Source: an uncultured Bacillota bacterium
GTDB taxonomy: Bacteria > Bacillota > Clostridia > Oscillospirales > Oscillospiraceae
Assembly: GCA_947650875.1 (NCBI GenBank)
Contig: CANSXE010000012.1
Coordinates: 1 to 37,294 of the forward strand
Length of the DNA: 37,294 nucleotides
Direction: 5' to 3'
This document shows, piece after piece, positions 25,068-32,371 of the stretch. Below the pieces are notes generated by a model. It ran no database searches. It was not told where the DNA came from and saw nothing but the letters and a program-made list of their open reading frames with translations. The position numbers were made by a program, and so were the translations under genes. Numbering within the stretch: the stretch's first letter is position 1; each line of letters starts with the position of its first letter.

Positions 25068-25961
25068 TTACTCCTTTATATACCCAAAATTCTGGATGGC
25101 CGCCGGGTTATCCCGCCAGTTCTCCTTCACCTTGACCCAGGTCTTCAAAAACACCTTGGTCCCCATAAACTTTTCCATATCCTGCCGGGCCAGGGTGGAC
25201 GCCTTTTTCAGCATCCCTCCGCCCTTGCCGATGATAATGCCCTTGTGGCTGTTCTTTTCGCAATAGATGGTGGCCTCCACCTCCACCACCTCGTCGTCCC
25301 GCTCCGCAAAGCGGGTAATCTCCACCGCGGTGCCGTGGGGAATCTCCTTATCCAGCAGGAGCAGCAGCTTCTCCCGCATAATTTCGGCCATCATCTGCCG
25401 CTCGGGCTGGTCGGAGGTCATATCCTCGGGGAACAGCTGGGGTCCCTCGGGCAGGAAGCCCTCCAGCACATTGAGGAGCTCCTCCACCCCCTGGCCGGTC
25501 CTGGCGGAGATGGGCACCACCGCGTCGAAGTCGTGTTCCTGGCTGTACACCTGGATGACCTCCAGCAGCTTATCCTTCTGTGCCACCGTGTCCGCCTTGT
25601 TGATGGCCAGCACAGCGGGACAGCCCAGGGCCTTGATCCGGGCGATCAGCTGCCCCTCCGGCTCCCCCACGTTGGGAATGGGCTCCACCAGCAGCAGAAC
25701 CGCGTCCACGTCGGACACGCTCTCCCGCACCACGTTGACCATGTAGTCCCCCAGCCGGGTCCGGGCCCTGTGGAGACCGGGGGTGTCCACAAAGACGAAC
25801 TGACATTCCCCCCGGTTTTTGATGCCGCAGATACGGTTGCGGGTGGTCTGGGGCTTGTTGGTGACAATGGCCACCTTCTCCCCCACAAAGGCGTTGGTCA
25901 GGGTGGACTTGCCCACGTTGGGCCGCCCGCAGATGGTAATAATACCGGATTTTTTAATCAT
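25068..25961 (-). CDS. era: GTPase Era
   Basis: GRPNVGKSTLTNAFVGEKVAIVTNKPQTTRNRI, KH-domain C-terminus GKGGGMLKKASTLARQDMEKFMGTKVFLKTWVKVKENWRD. Confidence 0.96.
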   Translation of the reverse strand: MIKKSGIITICGRPNVGKSTLTNAFVGEKVAIVTNKPQTTRNRICGIKNRGECQFVFVDTPGLHRARTRLGDYMVNVVRESVSDVDAVLLLVEPIPNVGEPEGQLIARIKALGCPAVLAINKADTVAQKDKLLEVIQVYSQEHDFDAVVPISARTGQGVEELLNVLEGFLPEGPQLFPEDMTSDQPERQMMAEIMREKLLLLLDKEIPHGTAVEITRFAERDDEVVEVEATIYCEKNSHKGIIIGKGGGMLKKASTLARQDMEKFMGTKVFLKTWVKVKENWRDNPAAIQNFGYIKE

Positions 25962-26013
25962 AGGTAATCCTCACTTTCTTGCCGGGTGTGAGCGGTTCCC
26001 CGGACGTTTTCAG

Positions 26014-26217
26014 TTAATGATATTTCTTGTACAGGTCCTCGTGGAACACATGCTTGCGCACCAGGCGGGTCACGAACATAAGGACGCATGCCATGGCGCA
26101 GGTGACGACATAGGGGGTCAGGTCAAACTCAAAGTTCCAGCTTCTCCCCTCCTGCCGGCCCATGTCCTCGTAGTCGTCAAATTCGTCCTCAATGGCGGTC
26201 AATCTGATCTTTTTCAT
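26014..26217 (-). CDS. Small single-TM protein (67 aa), unknown
   Basis: MKKIRLTAIEDEFDDYEDMGRQEGRSWNFEFDLTPYVVTCAMACVLMFVTRLVRKHVFHEDLYKKYH; SD AGGAGAC upstream. Confidence 0.65.
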   Translation of the reverse strand: MKKIRLTAIEDEFDDYEDMGRQEGRSWNFEFDLTPYVVTCAMACVLMFVTRLVRKHVFHEDLYKKYH

Positions 26218-26260
26218 GGTAATGTCTCCTTTTTATAATGAATTTTGGTTGTCGCTTCTC

Positions 26261-26284
26261 CGCCGAAGGCCGTGACGGATGAGG
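26261..26284. repeat. Short fragment of the CCGAAGGCCGTGACGGATGAG repeat family
   Basis: 21-bp exact match to 36800-36820, just downstream of ybeY stop. Confidence 0.7.
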
Positions 26285-26288
26285 AAAT

Positions 26289-26777
26289 TCAGCCGTCTCT
26301 CGTAATCCCCAGCTTTTCCAGAATAGTCTCCTCCCGCTCCCGCATCCGGGCCTTCATGGGCCCCTCGTCCACGTGGTCGTAACCCAGCAGGTGGAGCACC
26401 GAGTGGACGGCCAGATAGCACACCTCCCGCTCCAGGGAGTGGCCGAACTCCTCCGCCTGGGCCCGGGCCCGCTCCAGCGAGAGCATCATATCCCCCAGCG
26501 GCACCTTGTCCGTATCCGGCTCGGCCCACTCCGCCCGGGGCTTCTCCCCCGGCTCCAGCTCGACCATGGGGAAGGACAGCACATCGGTGGGCCGGTCCAC
26601 CCCCCGCATCTCCAAATTGGTCTGATGGATGCCCGCGTCGTCGGTGACGCACACCGCCACAATGCAGGGCACGTCCACCTGTTCCTCCTCCAGGGCGGCC
26701 AGGACGGAACGTCTGATCTGTTCCTCCACCGCCGCCGGCGTCTCCACCTCCGCGTCGATATAGACCTCGTGCTCCAT
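26289..26777 (-). CDS. ybeY: Endoribonuclease YbeY (rRNA maturation)
   Basis: LAVHSVLHLLGYDHVDE zinc motif HxxxHxxGYDH, VDRPTDVLSFPM. Confidence 0.96.
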   Translation of the reverse strand: MEHEVYIDAEVETPAAVEEQIRRSVLAALEEEQVDVPCIVAVCVTDDAGIHQTNLEMRGVDRPTDVLSFPMVELEPGEKPRAEWAEPDTDKVPLGDMMLSLERARAQAEEFGHSLEREVCYLAVHSVLHLLGYDHVDEGPMKARMREREETILEKLGITRDG

Positions 26778-26891
26778 AGGCCGCCCCCCTTCGTTTTCCC
26801 TATTATACGAAAAAAAATCCCATTGGTCAAACATATTTTCCCCAAACCGGTGAAAAACTAGCTGCAAACATCACAGACAGGACGTGACCAC

Positions 26892-27905
26892 ATGACAACA
26901 AAAAAAATCGGGACCCAGACGGCGGCGCTGGCCAACCCGCCTTCTCTGGCCGCCTGGGCCAACGTGGTTGGCAAAAAGGAGGGGGAGGGCCCCCTGGCCG
27001 ACACCTTTGACTATATCGACGGGGACGACACCTTTGGCGAATCCACCTGGGAGAAGTCGGAGAGCGCCATGCAGAAGCAGGCGCTCACGCTGGCGCTGAA
27101 CAAGGCGGGGCAGGCGGCCTCCGCCCTGGACTGGCTCTTTTCCGGCGACCTGCTCAACCAGTGTATCGGCTCCTCCTTCGCCGCCAGAGGGCAGGAAGTG
27201 CCCTTTTTCGGCCTGTACGGGGCCTGTTCCACCATGGGAGAGGGGCTGGCTCTGGCCTCTATGACCCTGGACGGCGGGTTTGGGGAGTGGGCGGCGGTGA
27301 CGGCCTCCTCCCACTTCTGCTCGGCGGAGCGGCAGTACCGCACACCTTTGGAGTACGGCGGGCAGAGGACCCCCACATCCCAGTGGACCGCTACGGCCGC
27401 AGGGGCTGCGGTGCTGGCCCGGGAGGGGCCGGGGCCCTATATTACGCACGTTACCGTGGGGAAAATTGTGGATAAAGGGGTTACGGACACCAATAATATG
27501 GGGGCGGCCATGGCTCCGGCGGCGTTTGATACCATTATTTCCCATTTTAACGACACCGGACGGTCCCCCAGCAGCTATGACATGATTTTTACCGGCGATC
27601 TGGGAACGCTTGGCAGCGAATTGTTGGTGGAATTGTTGCGAAAAAGCGGGGTTCAGGTGAAAAATCACGCCGATTGCGGGGCTATGCTGTTTGATATCAA
27701 AAATCAGGACGTCCACTGCGGCGGGTCGGGCTGCGGGTGCTGCGCTTCGGTGCTTACCGGCTATATTTTGAACAATTTAAAGGCAAAAACCTGGAAAAAT
27801 ATCCTTTTTTGCCCCACCGGAGCCCTCCACTCCCCTACCTCCGCCTTTCAGGGGGAGTCCATCCCCGGCATCTGTCACGCCATCGCCATCTCTACGCAGA
27901 AATAG
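26892..27905 (+). CDS. spoVAD: Stage V sporulation protein AD
   Basis: 337 aa; ESAMQKQALTLALNKAG, FSGDLLNQCIGSSFAARG, GLYGACSTMGEGLALASMTLDGGFG thiolase-like SpoVAD signatures. Confidence 0.95.
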   Translation: MTTKKIGTQTAALANPPSLAAWANVVGKKEGEGPLADTFDYIDGDDTFGESTWEKSESAMQKQALTLALNKAGQAASALDWLFSGDLLNQCIGSSFAARGQEVPFFGLYGACSTMGEGLALASMTLDGGFGEWAAVTASSHFCSAERQYRTPLEYGGQRTPTSQWTATAAGAAVLAREGPGPYITHVTVGKIVDKGVTDTNNMGAAMAPAAFDTIISHFNDTGRSPSSYDMIFTGDLGTLGSELLVELLRKSGVQVKNHADCGAMLFDIKNQDVHCGGSGCGCCASVLTGYILNNLKAKTWKNILFCPTGALHSPTSAFQGESIPGICHAIAISTQK

Positions 27906-28090
27906 ACGGATTGTCCACAGTGTGCGGACGTCAAATACTCAATGAAATATTTCATTGAAATAATACACCACTTAAGCACCCAAAACGGGCCGTTTAAGGT
28001 CCCAAAACAGGTCCTTTTTGGTCCTTTATGAGTACCGTCCACTTCATGCGGACACTTTTTCGTGGGGACAGCTCCCTTTTTAATTTTTTC
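27906..28090. other. AT-rich, palindrome-rich insert between spoVAD and spoVAE
   Basis: 20-bp perfect palindrome TCAATGAAATATTTCATTGA (27939-27958), AAACGGGCCGTTT (27983-27995), related 17-mers GTCCAC-N4-TGCGGAC at 27913-27929 and 28037-28053. Confidence 0.6.
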
Positions 28091-28136
28091 GGCAGTTTGT
28101 ACAATTCCCGAAGTGGGAACGACAGAGGAGATCAGT

Positions 28137-28493
28137 ATGGATTATGTAAACGCATTTCTCTGCGGCGGCGCGCTGTGCGTCATCGGGCAGATCCTCATTG
28201 ACAAGACCACCCTCACCCCCGCCAAAATTCTGGTGAGCTACGTCACCGCCGGGGTGGTCCTCAGCGGCGTGGGGGTGTACCAGTACCTGGTGGACTGGGG
28301 GGGCGCGGGGGCCACGGTGCCCCTCACCGGCTTCGGCCACCTGCTGGCCAAGGGGGTCAAAAAGGCGGTGGGCCAGGACGGGCTGATTGGCGCCCTCACC
28401 GGCGGCTCCACCGCCGCCGCCGGCGGTATTACCGCCGCCATCTTCTTCGGGTTTCTGGTGGCCCTTATCTGTAAGCCCAAGCCCAAAGTGTAG
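28137..28493 (+). CDS. spoVAE: Stage V sporulation protein AE
   Basis: MDYVNAFLCGGALCVIGQILIDKTTLTPAKILVSYVTAGVVLSGVGVYQYLVDWGGAGATVPLTGFGHLLAKG. Confidence 0.93.
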   Translation: MDYVNAFLCGGALCVIGQILIDKTTLTPAKILVSYVTAGVVLSGVGVYQYLVDWGGAGATVPLTGFGHLLAKGVKKAVGQDGLIGALTGGSTAAAGGITAAIFFGFLVALICKPKPKV

Positions 28494-28506
28494 CGAAATT
28501 TTCTCC

Positions 28507-28535
28507 TTGCATCCATCGGGCCGCTGTGCTATAAT
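28507..28535 (+). promoter_or_regulatory. Promoter of predicted antitoxin RNA: TTGCAT-N17-TATAAT
   Basis: -35 28507-28512, -10 28530-28535, 17-bp spacer, no ORF with a recognisable product immediately downstream. Confidence 0.75.
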
Positions 28536-28541
28536 AAGGCC

Positions 28542-28621
28542 AGCACAGATAGTGGTAATAATCTATGCGAAACACAAAAGGGCAGCCCTCCGGAGAATGG
28601 CAGTTCTCCGGAGGGCATTTT
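28542..28621 (+). ncRNA. Predicted ~80-nt antisense antitoxin RNA (RNAII-like)
   Basis: Promoter to terminator unit; CAGCACAG and AGATAGTGGTAATA..ATGC.AAACAC blocks complementary to toxin mRNA 5' end and start region. Confidence 0.65.
28585..28621. terminator. Shared hairpin terminator of converging toxin and antitoxin transcripts
   Basis: GCCCTCCGGAGAA-TGGCAG-TTCTCCGGAGGGC, ATTTT on + side, CCCTTTTGTG on - side. Confidence 0.85.
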
Positions 28622-28633
28622 AAAGCCCCAGGC

Positions 28634-28729
28634 CTACTGTCCCTTGCCGTGCCGGTCAAGCCATTTGCAAATGTAGTGGGCAGCTACATTCGCCACAACC
28701 GACATCAAGATAGTGGTAATAGATTCCAT
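28634..28729 (-). CDS. Candidate type I toxin, 31-aa hydrophobic peptide MESITTILMSVVANVAAHYICKWLDRHGKGQ
   Basis: Not in ORF track; SD GGAAGGGGGTG, single TM segment with charged C-terminal tail (KWLDRHGKGQ), Fst-like layout. Confidence 0.75.
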   Translation of the reverse strand: MESITTILMSVVANVAAHYICKWLDRHGKGQ

Positions 28730-28777
28730 GCCAAACACCCCCTTCCTGCTACCAGTATGGGGAGGGGCAGCACAGCT

Positions 28778-28806
28778 ATTTTACCATATTTCGACAAGGC
28801 CGGCAA
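28778..28806 (-). promoter_or_regulatory. Promoter of toxin mRNA: TTGCCG-N17-TAAAAT, with Spo0A-box-like TGTCGAA in the spacer
   Basis: -35 28801-28806, -10 28778-28783, TGTCGAA 28790-28796 (minus strand). Confidence 0.6.
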
Positions 28807-28810
28807 GCCG

Positions 28811-28845
28811 CAAAAACAGACCGCCTCTCCATTTTGGGGAGGCGG
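28811..28845 (-). terminator. Intrinsic terminator of plsX
   Basis: Minus strand CCGCCTCCCC-AAAAT-GGAGAGGCGG-TCTGTTTTTG. Confidence 0.8.
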
Positions 28846-28851
28846 TGTGCT

Positions 28852-29889
28852 TTACTCCTTGGAAGCCATCGGGGCGTCCAGGCGCATCAGGTCGATGTTC
28901 TGGGTGATGCTCTCGATCATGCCGGAGGACGCGAAGTCCCGGGCCTGGCGGACGGCGTTCTGGATGGCGTAGGCGTCGGAGGAGCCGTGGGCCTTGATGA
29001 CCGGCTTGGAGATGCCCACCAGGGCGGTGCCCCCCACCTCGCTGGCGCTCATCAGCTTTTTGAGGTTCTTCAATCCGCCGGACACCATGACGGCGGCCAG
29101 CTTGGTAATGAGGTTCTTCTTAAAAATGCCTTTCAGCTCCCGGACCAGGAACAGGCCGGTGCCCTCCATAGTCTTCAGGAAGATGTTCCCGGAGTAGCCG
29201 TCGGAGACAATTACATCTACTGCCCCCTCCACCGCCTCACGGGCCTCCACGTTGCCCACGAAGTTGATGCGGCCGGCCTCCGCCGCCGCCTCCAGCATGG
29301 GGTAGACGGTGGTTTGCAGAGCGGTGCCCTTGGAGGGCTCGGCCCCGATGTTGAGCAGGCCCACCTTGGGGCTGGGGCGGCCCAGCACCTTCTCGGCGTA
29401 GTAGGAGCCCATGTAGGCGAACTGGAGTAAGTACTCGGGGGGACACTCGGCGTTGGCCCCGCAGTCGATGAGCACCGCGCCGCCGTTCCCCGTGGGCACC
29501 ACGGGGGCCAGAGCCGCCCGGCGGATGCCCTTGATCCGCTTGGTCACCAGGGTGGCCCCGGACAGCAGAGCCCCGGTGGAGCCGGCGGAGACAAAGGCGT
29601 CTCCCTCCCCCTCCTTGAGCAGGTTCAGGCCCACGGTGAGGGAGGAGTCCTTCTTCTTGCGGAAGGCGGTGGCCGGGTCGTCGCACATCTCCACCACCTC
29701 GCTGGCGTGGGTCACCGCCACCCCGGCGGGCAGGTCGCTGATGCCGTTGGCGGCCAGGGTTTTGAGAATGTCCTCCCCCCGGCCCACCAGGATGATCTCT
29801 ACCCCATACTCCCTGTTGGCCTGGATGGCCCCCATCACCGGGGCCTGGGGCGCGTTGTCCCCGCCCATTGCGTCTACGATGATCTTCAT
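28852..29889 (-). CDS. plsX: Phosphate acyltransferase PlsX
   Basis: MKIIVDAMGGDNAPQAPVMGAIQANREYGVEIILVG...GGAVLIDCGANAECPPEYLLQFAYMGSYYAEKVLG. Confidence 0.96.
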   Translation of the reverse strand: MKIIVDAMGGDNAPQAPVMGAIQANREYGVEIILVGRGEDILKTLAANGISDLPAGVAVTHASEVVEMCDDPATAFRKKKDSSLTVGLNLLKEGEGDAFVSAGSTGALLSGATLVTKRIKGIRRAALAPVVPTGNGGAVLIDCGANAECPPEYLLQFAYMGSYYAEKVLGRPSPKVGLLNIGAEPSKGTALQTTVYPMLEAAAEAGRINFVGNVEAREAVEGAVDVIVSDGYSGNIFLKTMEGTGLFLVRELKGIFKKNLITKLAAVMVSGGLKNLKKLMSASEVGGTALVGISKPVIKAHGSSDAYAIQNAVRQARDFASSGMIESITQNIDLMRLDAPMASKE

Positions 29890-29924
29890 GCTTTTTCCTC
29901 TTTTCTGTTTTGCGGCGGCGTCTT

Positions 29925-29950
29925 AAAGCACCCCTTGTCTCAGGGGGGCT
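29925..29950. terminator. Probable hairpin terminator between topA and plsX
   Basis: AAAGCACCCCTTGTCTCAGGGGGGCTTTT. Confidence 0.4.
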
Positions 29951-29951
29951 T

Positions 29952-32297
29952 TTACGCTTCTTTCTTCGCAGACGCCTTTTTGGCCGTTGTCTTCTTCGCG
30001 GCAGTTTTCTTAGTCGCCGTCTTCTTCTCCGCGGCGGTTTTTTTCGCGGTGGTTTTCTTCGCGGCCGTCTTTCCCGAAGCGGCGGCTTTTTTCGGCTTCT
30101 TCTCCGTGTCGGCAAGGGCGGGCTCGCCCTCGGCGGGCGGGGCGGCGGGCTTTCTCCAGCCGCCCCGCTTCTCCTCGGGGGTAAAGTTAGCGCACTTTTC
30201 ATTGATGCAGAAGGGCTTTTTCGCCCCACGGCCCGCCTTTTTAAACATGGTTTGGCCGCAGATGGGGCAGTTGTCCTTTACCGGCACATCCCAGGTCATA
30301 AACTCGCACTGGCTGGTCTCCTCCTTGCCGGTGTGCCGTTCGCAGCAGTAAAAGGTGTACTGCTTGCCCGTCTTTTTGGACTTGCCGGTGCGTTTGAGCA
30401 GCCGCCCGCCGCAGACGGGACATTTGCCGGGCATCTCCACCACCAGGGGCATGGTAAAATCGCAATCGGGCCAGCCGGGGCAGGCCAGAAACCGGCCGAA
30501 CCGCCCGGACTTGATGACCAGATTTCGTCCGCACTGGGGGCAGACCTCCTCGGAGACCTCGTCGGGCACCTTGATGCGTTCGCCGTCCAGGTCCTGCTCC
30601 GCCTGTTTCAGCTCGGCGTCAAAATCCTTGTAGAACTCAGCGAGAAGGGACTTCCAGTTGGCAGCCCCCTCCTCCACCTTGTCCAGCCGCTGCTCCATCT
30701 GGGCGGTGAAGTCGTAGTCCACAATGTCGTGGAATTTGTCCTTCATCAGGCCGGTGACCACTTCTCCCAGGGGGGTGGGCCGCAGGGCCCTGCCCCCCTC
30801 CTTCACCACATACTCCCGGTTCATGATGGTGGAGATGGTGGGGGCGTAGGTGGAGGGACGGCCGATGCCCTGCTCCTCCAGGGCCCGGATGAGACTGGCT
30901 TCGGAGTATCGGGCGGGGGGCTGGGTGAAGTGCTGGCCGGGGGTCAGCTTCCTGTGGGTGAGGGGCTCCCCCTCCTTTAAATCGGGGAGAGGGGAGGTCT
31001 TTTCCTCCTCCTCGTCGTCCTTCCCCTCCTCGTAGACGGCGGTGAAGCCGGAGAACTTCAGGGAGGAGTGGCTGGCACGGAAGATATAGCCGGAGTTGGC
31101 CACGTCGATGGACAGGCTGTCGTAGACGGCGTTGGCCATCTGACAGGCCAGGAATCGGGACCAGATCAGCTTGTACAGCTTGAACTGCTCCGCTGTGAGG
31201 TCCTTTTTGATGTCCTCGGGCGCCAGCGTCACATCTGAGGGCCGGATGGCTTCGTGGGCGTCCTGGGCGCTGCCCTTGGTCTTGAATTTTCGGGGCTGGG
31301 CGGGACAGTAGGCCCCGCCGTACCGCTGGGCGATAAAGCCACGGGCGGCGGACACCGCTTCGTCGGACAGGCGCAGGGAGTCGGTACGCATGTAGGTGAT
31401 CAGGCCCACGGCCCCCTGGCCAGCGATGTCGATGCCCTCGTAGAGCTGCTGGGCCACCGCCATGGTTCGGGCGGGGGACATGTTCAGCTTGCGGGAGGCC
31501 TCCTGCTGGAGGGTGGATGTAGTGAAGGGAGGAGCGGGCTGGCGGTTTTTCTCCTGCCGCTTCACCTTGGAGACGGACCACGCCCCCCTGGACACCGTGT
31601 CGATGACCGACTGGGTCTCTGCTTCACTGTTCAGCTCCATCTTTTTGTCTTTTCCATGGAATTGGGCCTTAAACGCCCCCAGGTTGGGGGACACCCGCTC
31701 CAGGTCAGCCTCAATGGACCAGTACTCCTGGGGCTGGAAGGCGCGAATCTCCAGCTCCCGCTCCACCACCAGCCGGGTGGCTACCGACTGCACCCGTCCA
31801 GCGGACAGGCCCCGGCGGATCTTCTTCCACAGCAGCGGGGAGAGCTGGTAGCCCACGATGCGGTCCAGAATGCGCCGGGCCTGCTGGGCGTCCACCAGGT
31901 TCTGGTCGATGGCACGGGGGGCGGAGATGGACCGCTGCACCACATTCTTGGTGATCTCGTTAAAGGTCACCCGGTAGGTCTTGTCGTCGGGGATATTGAG
32001 CAGCTCCTTCAGGTGCCAGGAGATGGCTTCTCCCTCCCGGTCAGGGTCGGTGGCCAGATAGACCTTGCCCGAGCGCTTGGCCGCCTTCTTCAAGTCGCTG
32101 ATCACGTCCTCCTTGCCCTTGATGGGCTGGTAGTCGGGGACAAAGCCGCCCTCGATATCCACGCTCAGCTTGCTCTTGGGCAGGTCCCGGACATGGCCCA
32201 TAGACGCCTTTACCTCATACCCTGGGCCAAGGTATTTGCCGATGGTCTTTGCCTTGGACGGGGACTCTACGATCACTAAGTCAGTTTTATTTGCCAC
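29952..32297 (-). CDS. topA: Type I DNA topoisomerase with zinc-finger domains and Lys/Ala-rich C-terminal tail
   Basis: LVIVESPSKAKTIGKYLG, YMRTDSLRLS active-site Tyr, three CxxC zinc modules, KKTTAKKTAAEKK tail. Confidence 0.96.
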   Translation of the reverse strand: MANKTDLVIVESPSKAKTIGKYLGPGYEVKASMGHVRDLPKSKLSVDIEGGFVPDYQPIKGKEDVISDLKKAAKRSGKVYLATDPDREGEAISWHLKELLNIPDDKTYRVTFNEITKNVVQRSISAPRAIDQNLVDAQQARRILDRIVGYQLSPLLWKKIRRGLSAGRVQSVATRLVVERELEIRAFQPQEYWSIEADLERVSPNLGAFKAQFHGKDKKMELNSEAETQSVIDTVSRGAWSVSKVKRQEKNRQPAPPFTTSTLQQEASRKLNMSPARTMAVAQQLYEGIDIAGQGAVGLITYMRTDSLRLSDEAVSAARGFIAQRYGGAYCPAQPRKFKTKGSAQDAHEAIRPSDVTLAPEDIKKDLTAEQFKLYKLIWSRFLACQMANAVYDSLSIDVANSGYIFRASHSSLKFSGFTAVYEEGKDDEEEEKTSPLPDLKEGEPLTHRKLTPGQHFTQPPARYSEASLIRALEEQGIGRPSTYAPTISTIMNREYVVKEGGRALRPTPLGEVVTGLMKDKFHDIVDYDFTAQMEQRLDKVEEGAANWKSLLAEFYKDFDAELKQAEQDLDGERIKVPDEVSEEVCPQCGRNLVIKSGRFGRFLACPGWPDCDFTMPLVVEMPGKCPVCGGRLLKRTGKSKKTGKQYTFYCCERHTGKEETSQCEFMTWDVPVKDNCPICGQTMFKKAGRGAKKPFCINEKCANFTPEEKRGGWRKPAAPPAEGEPALADTEKKPKKAAASGKTAAKKTTAKKTAAEKKTATKKTAAKKTTAKKASAKKEA

Positions 32298-32340
32298 TTG
32301 GATTTACCTCCAGAGATTGATTACTCTTTATTGATGCTTG

Positions 32341-32371
32341 CGGCGGCGGACGCAGCGTGATGCGTCCCTAC
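32341..32371. repeat. Short palindromic GGACGCAGCGTGATGCGTCC repeat abutting the dprA stop codon
   Basis: GGACGCA..TGCGTCC inverted repeat; only one copy seen in this window. Confidence 0.4.

Noticed and set aside
26820-26891. Sigma-G promoter upstream of spoVAD
   Set aside because: Biologically expected, but I could not find convincing -35/-10 elements with correct spacing by eye
28565-28972. 135-aa plus-strand ORF across the toxin locus and plsX 3' end
   Set aside because: Reads through three hairpins/terminators and antisense to plsX; no plausible domain
29237-30229. 330-aa minus-strand ORF overlapping plsX and topA tail (RRRKKPPRKKPP)
   Set aside because: Alternative frame of plsX/topA with nonsensical low-complexity translation
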